This document shows, in pieces, positions 1 to 6,029 of a stretch of 6,069 nt of DNA. Each line of letters starts with the position of its first letter. Within the stretch, counting starts at the first letter, position 1. The notes below the pieces were generated by a model. The model saw only the letters and a program-made list of their open reading frames with translations, was not told the DNA's origin and did not search any database. The stretch comes from Lachnospiraceae bacterium (GTDB lineage: Bacteria > Bacillota > Clostridia > Lachnospirales > Lachnospiraceae): positions 1 through 6,069 of the forward strand of contig CAAFNG010000074.1 in assembly GCA_900764225.1 (NCBI GenBank). Direction: 5' to 3'. The position numbers and the translations under genes are program-made.

Positions 1-64
1 ACGCCGACCACCGCGCTCTACACCGTCTAATTCGTCGGCAGCGTCAGATGTGTATAAGAGACAG
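1..64 (+). other. Untrimmed Illumina Nextera/P5 adapter (artefact)
   Basis: This is library DNA, not genome. Positions 32-64 match the 33-nt Nextera read-1 adapter exactly, including the 19-bp Tn5 mosaic end at 46-64. Positions 1-23 match the 3' part of the P5 flow-cell oligo at 20 of 23 bases, with mismatches at 4, 14 and 16 as expected from low-quality read ends. The eight bases between (24-31, CGTCTAAT) fit the Nextera XT i5 index I remember as S510. The order P5, index, adapter is exactly that of a tagmentation library molecule. The genomic insert begins at 65, so this stretch should be masked. Confidence 0.98.
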
Positions 65-684
65 ATACAAGAAGAGGCTATGGGGAGTATCGTAAGATTG
101 CAGAGTATATTGCCAGATGTGTGTGGCAGCGGCAGGGAAATTATATGATATTTTTTCCGTCTTACCGTCTGATGGAGGATGTGTATCAGGTTTATGAGGA
201 GGAATTTTCCGTAGACTGGGTGCGCTGTATTCGCCAGAATTCAGATATGACAGAATGGGAACGGGAGGAATTTCTGGAAGAATTTCAGAGCAGAGAAGGA
301 ACACTGGTGGGCTTCTGCGTATTAGGAGGGATTTTTTCAGAGGGAGTTGACCTTACAGGGGAGCGTCTGATCGGAGCTGTGATCGTGGGTACAGGACTTC
401 CCCAGATTGGCAGTGAGCGTGAGATCCTGAAAGAATATTATGACAGAAGAAATCATGCGGGTTTCGACTATGCGTATCGCTATCCGGGAATGAATAAAGT
501 TCTCCAGGCAGCCGGTCGCGTGATCAGGACAAAAGAGGATAAGGGTGTGATTCTGCTTCTGGACGAACGTTTTCTGGGGCGCGATTATGCAGAGATATTT
601 CCGCAGGAATGGCAGGACCGGAGCGTCTGCAGAATGGATACGGTGGAACAGGATCTGGATGTTTTCTGGAAGCGGTTTACTTGA
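65..684 (+). CDS. Rad3/DinG-type ATP-dependent DNA helicase, C-terminal fragment (5' truncated)
   Basis: This is the C-terminal helicase domain of a superfamily 2 DEAD-family helicase of the XPD/Rad3/DinG group (COG1199 type), which unwinds DNA 5'->3' using ATP. The frame is open from 67, the first complete codon after the adapter, to the TGA at 682-684, giving 205 residues; full-length relatives are usually above 700. The Walker A, DEAH and FeS-cysteine regions would lie upstream and cannot be seen. In fragment numbering, the visible blocks are GNYMIFFPSY (24-33), the motif V region GIFSEGVDL (about 88-96), GTGLP (108-112) and motif VI QAAGRVIRT (147-155) with its arginine fingers, then a LLDERF block. 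The spacing and order match intact family members, so the gene is cut by the contig end and not decayed. A GTG at 121 could be read as a start, but homology continues upstream of it. No terminator follows; a promoter for the next gene overlaps the stop codon. The family call is firm; which paralogue it is cannot be decided. Confidence 0.92.
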
Positions 685-708
685 CAGAACGGATAAAATC
701 GGTATACT
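681..708 (+). promoter_or_regulatory. Sigma-A type promoter for the serine hydrolase (ridA) unit
   Basis: A perfect -35 TTGACA (681-686) is separated by 16 bases from a -10 TATACT (703-708). The -35 contains the TGA stop codon of the helicase gene, so the downstream unit can be transcribed independently of it. Transcription would start near 715, which is also the first base of the hairpin at 715-776. The call is from sequence only. Confidence 0.8.
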
Positions 709-714
709 GATAGA

Positions 715-776
715 GACTTTATCTATATAGAAAAGTTGCAGAGCCCTATACATAAAAAAGGTTCGAAGATAAAGTC
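715..776 (+). promoter_or_regulatory. Structured 5' leader hairpin upstream of the serine hydrolase
   Basis: GACTTTATCT (715-724) and AGATAAAGTC (767-776) are perfect 10-bp inverted repeats. Inside them a 5-bp arm, TATAG (726-730) with CTATA (746-750), can form a second stem. The outer stem begins at the predicted transcription start and ends 8 bases before the ATG at 785. It could therefore protect the 5' end of the mRNA or limit ribosome access to the weak GGAA at 777-780. No T-tract follows, so it is not an intrinsic terminator. I do not recognise a known riboswitch consensus. The pairing is seen in the sequence; any regulatory role is inferred. Confidence 0.55.
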
Positions 777-784
777 GGAAACAG

Positions 785-2275
785 ATGATAAGAATTAAGA
801 AAGAGAAGTATATGAGACAGAAAAAAATATTCAGAGTACTGGCTGTCTGCCTTACTGCGTCCATGCTTACGCAGGCAGTGCCGGCAGCAGGAGCACAGCA
901 GACAGCACAGGGAAGCCTTGGTTCTGTTACAGAGGAGTCCCAGATACTTCCGATTCCCGATGGAAGTGGGAAATATATTTTAAAGAGCAGTGGATTTTAC
1001 TGCCTGAATGAGGACGGAACCAGAGAAAACACACCGGCAGTCCATTATTTCGATCATTTTGTGATCAATGGAACCGTGTTTGACGGCTATTATTATCATG
1101 ATGAGGGTGGTAAGTTTACAGCAGGAGATCCTCATATGGTTCAGATCAAGAACCTTACGTCAATGTCGGATGACGGAAGCGGCGGCGAGATCACTTTTGA
1201 TGGCTGTTATATGGTAAATAATCTGGGTAAATTAAGTGCTGCGCCACAGGCCCGCTACATAGATAATCTTGTAGTGGACAAAACAACCTACAATGGTTTT
1301 TATTATTTTGACAAATATGGAAAAATGATCACAGACACCGGAATCCATAAAATAAAAATGAATACTGCAGGACAGATGTTTGATGGTTATTACTATTTTG
1401 GTGGTGAGAATGGTGTACTGGTGCAAGGAGCTGGTGAGACTCCGGAGGGATTTCCTGTGAATGAGGATGGTAAGGTAGAGACCGGAAATCTGGGAATGAA
1501 AGGTCTGCAGGCGAGACTCGAAGAACTGATCGGAACTTACGAGGGAACCTGGAGCATTTATGTAAGAGATATTACAGACGATGAAAAATTCTCTCTGAAC
1601 AGCAGATCTCTGTATTCGGCAAGTCTGATCAAGGTGTTTGTTATGGCGCAGACTTATGCTAATATGGATACCGTGCTTGCAAATGAAGCTGCGAAGCTGA
1701 AAAAAGATGTTTCAGATCCAGCTGTAACAACGAAAGTGAATGATCTCCTGTGGAATATGATCACAGTCAGTGATAACGAATCCTTTAATGAACTGGTGAG
1801 GCTACAGACAGCCTCCGATGTATTTAAAGATGGCGCTGAAGCTGTGAACGTTTTTCTTGCAGAGAATAAATATGCGGATACATCAGTACAGCATATTCTG
1901 AGTCCGTCCTCCTCGAAAGATGAAGGATTGGGAGGAAGAAACACCACTTCCGTGAAGGACTGTGCCAGCTTGCTGGAAAAGATTTACAGAGGAAAATGTG
2001 TGTCAAAAGAAGCATCAGAAGCGATGTTGAACCTTCTTCTGAATCAGCAGGTTACTACAAAGATTCCTGGAGGAGTTTCTGCAGCTGTGGAAATTGCCAA
2101 TAAAACAGGAGAGACAGACACAGACCAGCATGATATTGCCATTGTCTATGGCGAAAAAATAACATATATTCTCTGTGTCATGTCAGAAGACTGTCAGGCT
2201 GAAGATGCGGTTTCGCATATCCGGGATATTTCAGGCATTGTTTATAATTATCTGAACATGCAGCTTGACCAGTAA
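785..2275 (+). CDS. Exported serine hydrolase, class A beta-lactamase fold, with N-terminal aromatic repeats
   Basis: Secreted 496-residue protein. A basic stretch (K5-R17) and a hydrophobic segment (about 18-35) ending in AAGA/QQ form a Sec signal peptide with likely cleavage near residue 37. Residues ~60-215 hold four (T/V/M)(F/Y)(D/N)G(Y/F/C)Y motifs, resembling cell-wall or glucan binding repeats. Residues ~238-496 form a penicillin-interacting domain of the Beta-lactamase2 type with all three active-site motifs: S280-L-I-K283 (SxxK), S329-D-N331 and K440-T-G442. By spacing to the N-T-T at 386-388, the position of the deacylating Glu166 of true class A enzymes falls on serine near 373. 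A cell-wall peptidase or transpeptidase-like role is therefore more likely than antibiotic hydrolysis; this is inferred. The start is uncertain. ATG 785 has only GGAA upstream, whereas ATG 812 (residue 10) has AAGAGAAG and gives a more typical signal peptide. The gene lies behind its own promoter and a hairpin leader, 67 bases before ridA with no terminator between. Confidence 0.88.
   Translation: MIRIKKEKYMRQKKIFRVLAVCLTASMLTQAVPAAGAQQTAQGSLGSVTEESQILPIPDGSGKYILKSSGFYCLNEDGTRENTPAVHYFDHFVINGTVFDGYYYHDEGGKFTAGDPHMVQIKNLTSMSDDGSGGEITFDGCYMVNNLGKLSAAPQARYIDNLVVDKTTYNGFYYFDKYGKMITDTGIHKIKMNTAGQMFDGYYYFGGENGVLVQGAGETPEGFPVNEDGKVETGNLGMKGLQARLEELIGTYEGTWSIYVRDITDDEKFSLNSRSLYSASLIKVFVMAQTYANMDTVLANEAAKLKKDVSDPAVTTKVNDLLWNMITVSDNESFNELVRLQTASDVFKDGAEAVNVFLAENKYADTSVQHILSPSSSKDEGLGGRNTTSVKDCASLLEKIYRGKCVSKEASEAMLNLLLNQQVTTKIPGGVSAAVEIANKTGETDTDQHDIAIVYGEKITYILCVMSEDCQAEDAVSHIRDISGIVYNYLNMQLDQ
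1076..1411 (+). repeat. Protein-level tandem repeats in the serine hydrolase (four FDGYYY-type motifs)
   Basis: Four related motifs occur in the encoded protein: VFDGYYY (residues 98-104, nt 1076), TFDGCYM (137-143, nt 1193), TYNGFYYF (168-175, nt 1286) and MFDGYYYF (198-205, nt 1376). Motif starts are 39, 31 and 30 residues apart, and most units carry a GK or GG a few residues later. This resembles the YYF-D-x-x-GK core of choline/glucan-binding repeats. The tryptophans that build the choline cage in classical repeats are missing, so the ligand is unknown. Confidence 0.65.
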
Positions 2276-2327
2276 TGATTTGTGAGCTAAAATGAAAAGC
2301 GATCGAGCTGCAGTACAGCAGCGCATG

Positions 2328-2334
2328 AAAGGAG
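2328..2334 (+). promoter_or_regulatory. RBS deciding the ridA start
   Basis: AAAGGAG lies eight bases before ATG 2343. It decides for this start over the in-frame ATG 2292, which has no comparable sequence upstream. Confidence 0.85.
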
Positions 2335-2342
2335 AATGCATT

Positions 2343-2714
2343 ATGAAAACAGTACATACAGATAAGGCACCGGCAGCGATCGGACCATATTCACAGGCAA
2401 TCATTCACGGAGATACACTTTACACATCCGGCCAGATCCCGGTTGATCCGGCTACTGGTGAGGTTGTAGGAACTACGATAGAGGAGCAGGCTGACCGTGT
2501 AATGAAGAATCTGGGAGCAGTTCTTGAAGCAGCAGGCTCCAGTTATGAAAATGCAGTTAAGACTGTATGTTTCCTTGCAGATATGAATGATTTTGCAGCG
2601 TTCAATGAGGTTTATGCGAAATATTTCGTAAATAAACCGGCACGTTCCTGCGTCGCAGTAAAGACTCTGCCGAAAAATGTTCTCTGTGAGGTAGAGGTGA
2701 TTGCTGCGGTATAA
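2343..2714 (+). CDS. ridA: RidA family reactive enamine/imine deaminase
   Basis: A 123-residue protein of the RidA/YjgF/UK114 family, close to the usual 124-130. Family members hydrolyse 2-aminoacrylate and related imines released by PLP-dependent dehydratases, protecting PLP enzymes in the cytoplasm; they work as trimers with active sites between subunits. Visible signatures are the N-terminal KAPAAIGPYSQA, TSGQIP (29-34), the PARSCV block with the substrate-carboxylate arginine R101, and E116 fifteen residues later, the same spacing as Arg105/Glu120 in the E. coli protein. The start is ATG 2343: AAAGGAG (2328-2334) lies 8 bases before it and the protein then begins as the family does. An in-frame ATG at 2292 would add 17 unrelated residues and lacks an RBS. 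A small hairpin (2307-2311 with 2318-2322) sits before the RBS and has no T-tract, so co-transcription with the hydrolase is likely. The transcript ends at the terminator at 2778-2854. Confidence 0.95.
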   Translation: MKTVHTDKAPAAIGPYSQAIIHGDTLYTSGQIPVDPATGEVVGTTIEEQADRVMKNLGAVLEAAGSSYENAVKTVCFLADMNDFAAFNEVYAKYFVNKPARSCVAVKTLPKNVLCEVEVIAAV

Positions 2715-2724
2715 ATACCGTCAG

Positions 2725-2898
2725 AAATCGTAGGATAGTACAGATTTACAGGAAGTTAATCGTAGAATTATACAGAAATCCCCGTTAAATTCATGAAATA
2801 GACGTTGCTTTTTGGCAAATTAGCAGCTATTTCAGGATTAACGGGGATATTTTTGTTAAAAAATACACAATAAAAAGCTGAAAAATCGTAAAATAGTA
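2725..2898 (+). repeat. Three dispersed AATCGTA-core direct repeats around the ridA terminator
   Basis: AAATCGTAGGATAGTA (2725-2740) and AAATCGTAAAATAGTA (2883-2898) agree at 14 of 16 positions. A third, weaker copy, TAATCGTAGAATTATA (2757-2772), agrees at 12 of 16. The shared AATCGTA cores start at 2726, 2758 and 2884, that is 32 and 126 bases apart. The last copy runs into the TATACT at 2897. They could be binding sites for a regulator or remnants of local duplication; in AT-rich DNA chance is possible. Confidence 0.4.
2778..2854 (+). terminator. Long-hairpin rho-independent terminator after ridA
   Basis: A perfect 11-bp stem, ATCCCCGTTAA (2778-2788) with TTAACGGGGAT (2838-2848), encloses a second 8-bp stem, TGAAATAG (2794-2801) with CTATTTCA (2827-2834). 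A third set, TTGCT (2805-2809) with AGCAG (2822-2826), has one G-U pair. The 71-base structure is followed by A then five T (2850-2854). It is longer than a typical terminator but has the G+C-rich closing stem and T-tract expected, and it faces the + strand. The opposite orientation has no good T-tract. Confidence 0.8.
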
Positions 2899-2902
2899 TA
2901 CT
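2897..2902 (+). promoter_or_regulatory. Candidate -10 element for the corrinoid methyltransferase gene
   Basis: TATACT lies downstream of the ridA terminator and about 115 bases before the start codon. I see no convincing -35 at 16-18 bases, so this would need an activator or be weak. A small inverted repeat, ATAAC (2914-2918) with GTTAT (2923-2927) and an AGAG loop, lies just after the predicted transcription start and could be an operator or leader hairpin. The rest of the leader (2928-3003) is AT-rich with no structure I recognise. Confidence 0.35.
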
Positions 2903-3003
2903 AAAACAACCAGATAACAGAGGTTATGTAAAAATCATGGCGGTAAAATAAAGACACTTAATAAACGATGAGTGCAGATTATTGAGAATATAACAGAATA
3001 ATT

Positions 3004-3009
3004 AGGAGG
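3004..3009 (+). promoter_or_regulatory. Strong RBS of the corrinoid methyltransferase gene
   Basis: A perfect AGGAGG lies seven bases before ATG 3017, which predicts efficient translation and fixes the start at the residue where AcsE-type proteins also begin. Confidence 0.9.
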
Positions 3010-3016
3010 GAACGCC

Positions 3017-5860
3017 ATGATTATCATTGGTGAGAAACTGAACGGATCTATTCCTTCAGTTGCAAAGGCAATCGCTGAGAGAGATGCGGATCTTATCAGA
3101 GAGAGAGCAAAGAAACAGGCTGAGGCAGGAGCTACATTCCTTGATGTTTGTGCTTCAGTAGAAGAAGATGTAGAGGTAGAAACATTAAAATGGATGATCG
3201 ACCTTGTACAGGAAGTAACCGATACACCGATCTGTGTGGACAGCCCAAGTGCGAAGTCCTGTGTTGCGGCAATTCCGTTCTGCAAACGCCCGGGACTTGT
3301 AAACTCCGTTTCTCTTGAGGGAAACAAGATCGATACGATCTTTCCGGTGATCGCAGACACAGACTGGGAATGTGTTGCACTTCTCTGTGACAACGACGGA
3401 ATTCCGGATTCTGTAGAACGCCGTATGAAAGTTTTCCACGGAATCATGGAAAAAGCAAAAGAGTACAATATTGCACCAAGCAGGCTTCACATTGACCCGC
3501 TTGTTGTAACCTTATCCACAGACCAGACAGCACTGACCGTATTTGCAGAGTGCTGCCGCCAGATCAAGGCAGAGTATCCGGATATCCACATCACAAGTGG
3601 TCTTTCCAATATCTCTTTTGGTCTTCCTACAAGAAAAAATATCAACCAGGCATTTATGGTACTGGCTATGAATGCAGGAATGGACAGTGCGATCGTTGAC
3701 CCGACCAACAAAAACATGATCGGAATGATCTACGCGACCAATGCACTTCTCGAAAGAGATGAGTACTGCCTGGACTATATCGATAAATTTAAAGACAAAC
3801 CTGCTGAGACAGCAGCTCCAGTGGCAGAAGCAAAAGAGCTGACACTTGCAGAAGAAAAAATGCAGGCTGTATTTAAAGCAACAGAAAACGGAAAGAACAA
3901 AGAAATCGGCAAATGTGTTCAGGAAGCACTGGATGCAGGCTGTGATCCTACCGCAATCCTGAACGACGGAATGATCGGTGCCATGGCTGTTGTCGGTGAG
4001 AACTTCAAAAAAGAGATCATCTTTGTTCCGCAGATGCTTGCGGCAGCACGTGCCATGAAAGAGGGCGTTGAGGTTCTGAAACCATATCTTGCAACTGGAG
4101 AAGCCGGAAGTGCAGGAAAGATCATTCTTGGTACGGTAGCAGGTGACCTTCATGATATCGGTAAGAACCTTGTAGGTATGATGTTCGAGAGTGCAGGCTT
4201 CGAGGTTATCGACCTTGGTGTTGATGTACCGATTGAAAGATTCATTGAGGTTGTAAAAGAGAATAAGGATGCGACGATCATTGCTCTTTCCGCTCTTCTT
4301 ACAACGACTATGCCATCTCTCCGTGATACCGTAGCAGCACTTCTGAAACAGCCATTTCGTCCACGTATTAAGATCATGGTCGGCGGAGCTCCGATTTCCC
4401 AGGAGTTCGCAGATGAGATTGGCGCAGATGCTTATACAGAGGATGCAGCTTCCGCAGCAGAGCAGGCAAAGAAATATGCAGAGTCCGGCTTCTGTGCAAA
4501 AGCAGCAGCCGGTGAGTTCCCGGACGTAGAAGTAGTTGAGGAGGAAGCTCCGGCAGAGGAAGAGAAAGCACCAGAAGCTCCGGCGGTTCATGTAGAGAAA
4601 CCGGCAGAGATCAAATTCGATAAATCTGCAGTCGATATCAGTAAAGTAAAACTTCCTGGACCGGGAGAAGGCTACAAGCTGAACTGGGCAGAAACGAAAG
4701 AAAAATTTGCTAATTACTGGCAGCATAAGAACACAGGCCGTCCGCTGATGTGTGTTATTGCAAGACGTCCTGAGGTTGAGCAGTTCTCTGATGGAACACC
4801 TGTTGAGGGCGGCTATCTGGATCAGATCTGCCAGGGTAAATATTACAACATGCCGAAAGAACTTTACTGGAAGGATATGGAGGATAAATACCAGAATGCA
4901 GAGCGTATCGTAGCACGTTACCGTTACTTCTGTGATACTCACGCATTCCTCGGTGAGAGCTTCCCGAACCTGAACATTGATTTTGGACCAGGTTCTACAG
5001 CCGCATATCTTGGATCAGATATCGGATTCAAAGAAGATACCGTATGGTTCAAAAAATGCCTGGATGGCTGGGATGGTGTTCCGAAACTTACCTTTGATCC
5101 TGAAAACAAATGGTTCAAGAAACATCTTCAGCTTGCAAAAGACTGCCGTGCTCTTGCCAAAGATGATTTCTATGTAGATATGCCTGACCTGATGGAGAAC
5201 ATCGATGTGCTTGCATCCTTAAGAGGAGCACAGGATACCCTGTTCGATCTTCTGGATGAGCCGGAAAAGGTTGGCAAGCGTATTCAGGAAGTTACCGATG
5301 TTTACTATGAGTACTATGATCGTTTCTACGATGTGATCAAGGACAAAGATGGCGGTAATGCATACACCGTATTCCAGATCTGGGGACCGGGAAGAACTGT
5401 AAAATTACAGTGTGACTTCTCCGCAATGATGGCACCGGAAGATTTCCGTAAATATATTCAGCCGTCTCTGCGTACACAGTCTGAGAATGTTGACCATGTA
5501 CTGTATCACCTTGACGGACCGGCTGCAATCAAGCACATGGATGCACTGATGGAGATCGAAGGCATTGATGCTCTTCAGTGGACAAGTGGTGATGCCGGCC
5601 CTGACGGAACACTTCCTGACTGGGATGTGATCTATGATAAAGCAATCGCAGCAGGAAAATCCATCTGGGTTAAGGTTTACTCCGGTGAGTTTGAGGACTG
5701 GATCCGCAATGTTGACCGTATCGTTAAGAAATATGGTTCCCACAGCCTCTTCCTTCTTTTCCCTGAGATGTCCATGGAGCAGGCCGTATATCTTCTTGAC
5801 TATGCAGACAAGAACTGGAGCGATGTAAAAGGTACTTTCTGTGAATCCCTCGGCAGATAA
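3017..5860 (+). CDS. Three-module corrinoid methyltransferase: MeTHF methyltransferase + B12 protein + UroD-like methyltransferase
   Basis: A 947-residue cytoplasmic protein joining three parts. Residues 1-262 match a complete AcsE-type methyltetrahydrofolate:corrinoid methyltransferase (pterin-binding TIM barrel), from the MIIIGEKLNG start to the YCLDYIDKFK end. D75, N96, D160 (HIDPLV) and N198 (GLSNIS) fall where AcsE has its pterin-contacting residues. Residues ~275-360 are the helical B12 cap and ~367-490 the Rossmann B12 domain, with D377-L-H379-D-I-G382 giving the axial cobalt ligand, SALLTTTM (425-432) and VGGAPI (455-460). An Ala/Pro/Glu-rich linker (500-533) leads to a uroporphyrinogen-decarboxylase-like barrel (~551-947). 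UroD-fold enzymes such as MtaA and CmuA move methyl groups to or from corrinoids. The inferred role is methyl transfer between an unknown donor and tetrahydrofolate through the bound corrinoid. H831-L-D833 stands where MtaA has HxC. AGGAGG (3004-3009) sets the start. The gene is flanked by terminators and probably monocistronic; no reductive activase or transporter is in view. It is not MetH: the homocysteine and activation domains are absent. Confidence 0.9.
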   Translation: MIIIGEKLNGSIPSVAKAIAERDADLIRERAKKQAEAGATFLDVCASVEEDVEVETLKWMIDLVQEVTDTPICVDSPSAKSCVAAIPFCKRPGLVNSVSLEGNKIDTIFPVIADTDWECVALLCDNDGIPDSVERRMKVFHGIMEKAKEYNIAPSRLHIDPLVVTLSTDQTALTVFAECCRQIKAEYPDIHITSGLSNISFGLPTRKNINQAFMVLAMNAGMDSAIVDPTNKNMIGMIYATNALLERDEYCLDYIDKFKDKPAETAAPVAEAKELTLAEEKMQAVFKATENGKNKEIGKCVQEALDAGCDPTAILNDGMIGAMAVVGENFKKEIIFVPQMLAAARAMKEGVEVLKPYLATGEAGSAGKIILGTVAGDLHDIGKNLVGMMFESAGFEVIDLGVDVPIERFIEVVKENKDATIIALSALLTTTMPSLRDTVAALLKQPFRPRIKIMVGGAPISQEFADEIGADAYTEDAASAAEQAKKYAESGFCAKAAAGEFPDVEVVEEEAPAEEEKAPEAPAVHVEKPAEIKFDKSAVDISKVKLPGPGEGYKLNWAETKEKFANYWQHKNTGRPLMCVIARRPEVEQFSDGTPVEGGYLDQICQGKYYNMPKELYWKDMEDKYQNAERIVARYRYFCDTHAFLGESFPNLNIDFGPGSTAAYLGSDIGFKEDTVWFKKCLDGWDGVPKLTFDPENKWFKKHLQLAKDCRALAKDDFYVDMPDLMENIDVLASLRGAQDTLFDLLDEPEKVGKRIQEVTDVYYEYYDRFYDVIKDKDGGNAYTVFQIWGPGRTVKLQCDFSAMMAPEDFRKYIQPSLRTQSENVDHVLYHLDGPAAIKHMDALMEIEGIDALQWTSGDAGPDGTLPDWDVIYDKAIAAGKSIWVKVYSGEFEDWIRNVDRIVKKYGSHSLFLLFPEMSMEQAVYLLDYADKNWSDVKGTFCESLGR

Positions 5861-5918
5861 GATCTGCTACACTGAATAAAACCTGATAATCTGATACGAA
5901 TCTTATAATGTTAAATCA

Positions 5919-5962
5919 ATCCCCTGTCCGGAAATAATCCCAGCCGGATGGGGGATCTTTTT
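5919..5962 (+). terminator. Rho-independent terminator after the corrinoid methyltransferase
   Basis: ATCCCCTGTCCGG (5919-5931) pairs along its full 13 bases with CCGGATGGGGGAT (5944-5956), using two adjacent G-U wobbles. The loop is 12 bases, and C then five T (5958-5962) follow. It lies 58 bases after the stop codon, ending what looks like a single-gene transcript. Confidence 0.9.
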
Positions 5963-6000
5963 GTGCTTCTTTTTCTGTGAGCTATACTTTGTCTCTCTGA

Positions 6001-6029
6001 TTGATTTTTAAACAGAAATCCTGTATAAT
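6001..6029 (+). promoter_or_regulatory. Sigma-A type promoter for a gene beyond the window
   Basis: TTGATT (6001-6006) is followed after 17 bases by a perfect TATAAT (6024-6029). Transcription would start near 6036 and run out of the window. The stretch from the terminator to the window end (5963-6069) contains no open frame I can support, and the last 33 bases look like an untranslated leader. Confidence 0.72.

Noticed and set aside
46..64. Tn5-type transposon end at the left edge
   Set aside because: The 19-bp mosaic end is preceded by the Nextera tail, an i5 index and P5, so it is library chemistry and not a resident transposon.
44..304. 86-residue minus-strand reading frame
   Set aside because: Its C-terminus (LSLIHI) is translated adapter, and the rest is antisense to the conserved helicase fragment.
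715..776. Terminator of the helicase gene
   Set aside because: The hairpin is A/T-rich and is followed by GGAAACAG with no T-tract.
337..864. 175-residue minus-strand reading frame
   Set aside because: It runs antisense across the helicase motifs, a strong forward promoter and the hydrolase start, with no RBS or recognisable family.
785..2275. Beta-lactam resistance gene
   Set aside because: The Glu166 equivalent is missing, and wall-binding-like repeats precede the domain.
2292..2342. Upstream in-frame start for RidA
   Set aside because: There is no RBS before 2292, the extra 17 residues do not fit the family, and AAAGGAG is placed for ATG 2343.
2903..3016. Cobalamin or SAM riboswitch before the B12-dependent gene
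   Set aside because: The leader is only about 110 bases, AT-rich, and shows no B12-box-like sequence or multi-stem core; only one 5-bp hairpin was found.
3512..4942. 476-residue minus-strand reading frame, Cys/Phe-rich
   Set aside because: It is long, but antisense to highly conserved pterin and B12 domains. Its composition is what sense codon bias produces on the complement, and I see no domain in it.
3017..5860. Methionine synthase MetH, or a heme-pathway uroporphyrinogen decarboxylase
   Set aside because: The homocysteine-binding and AdoMet activation domains are absent, and the UroD-like part is fused to a B12 module, which fits corrinoid methyl transfer and not porphyrin decarboxylation.
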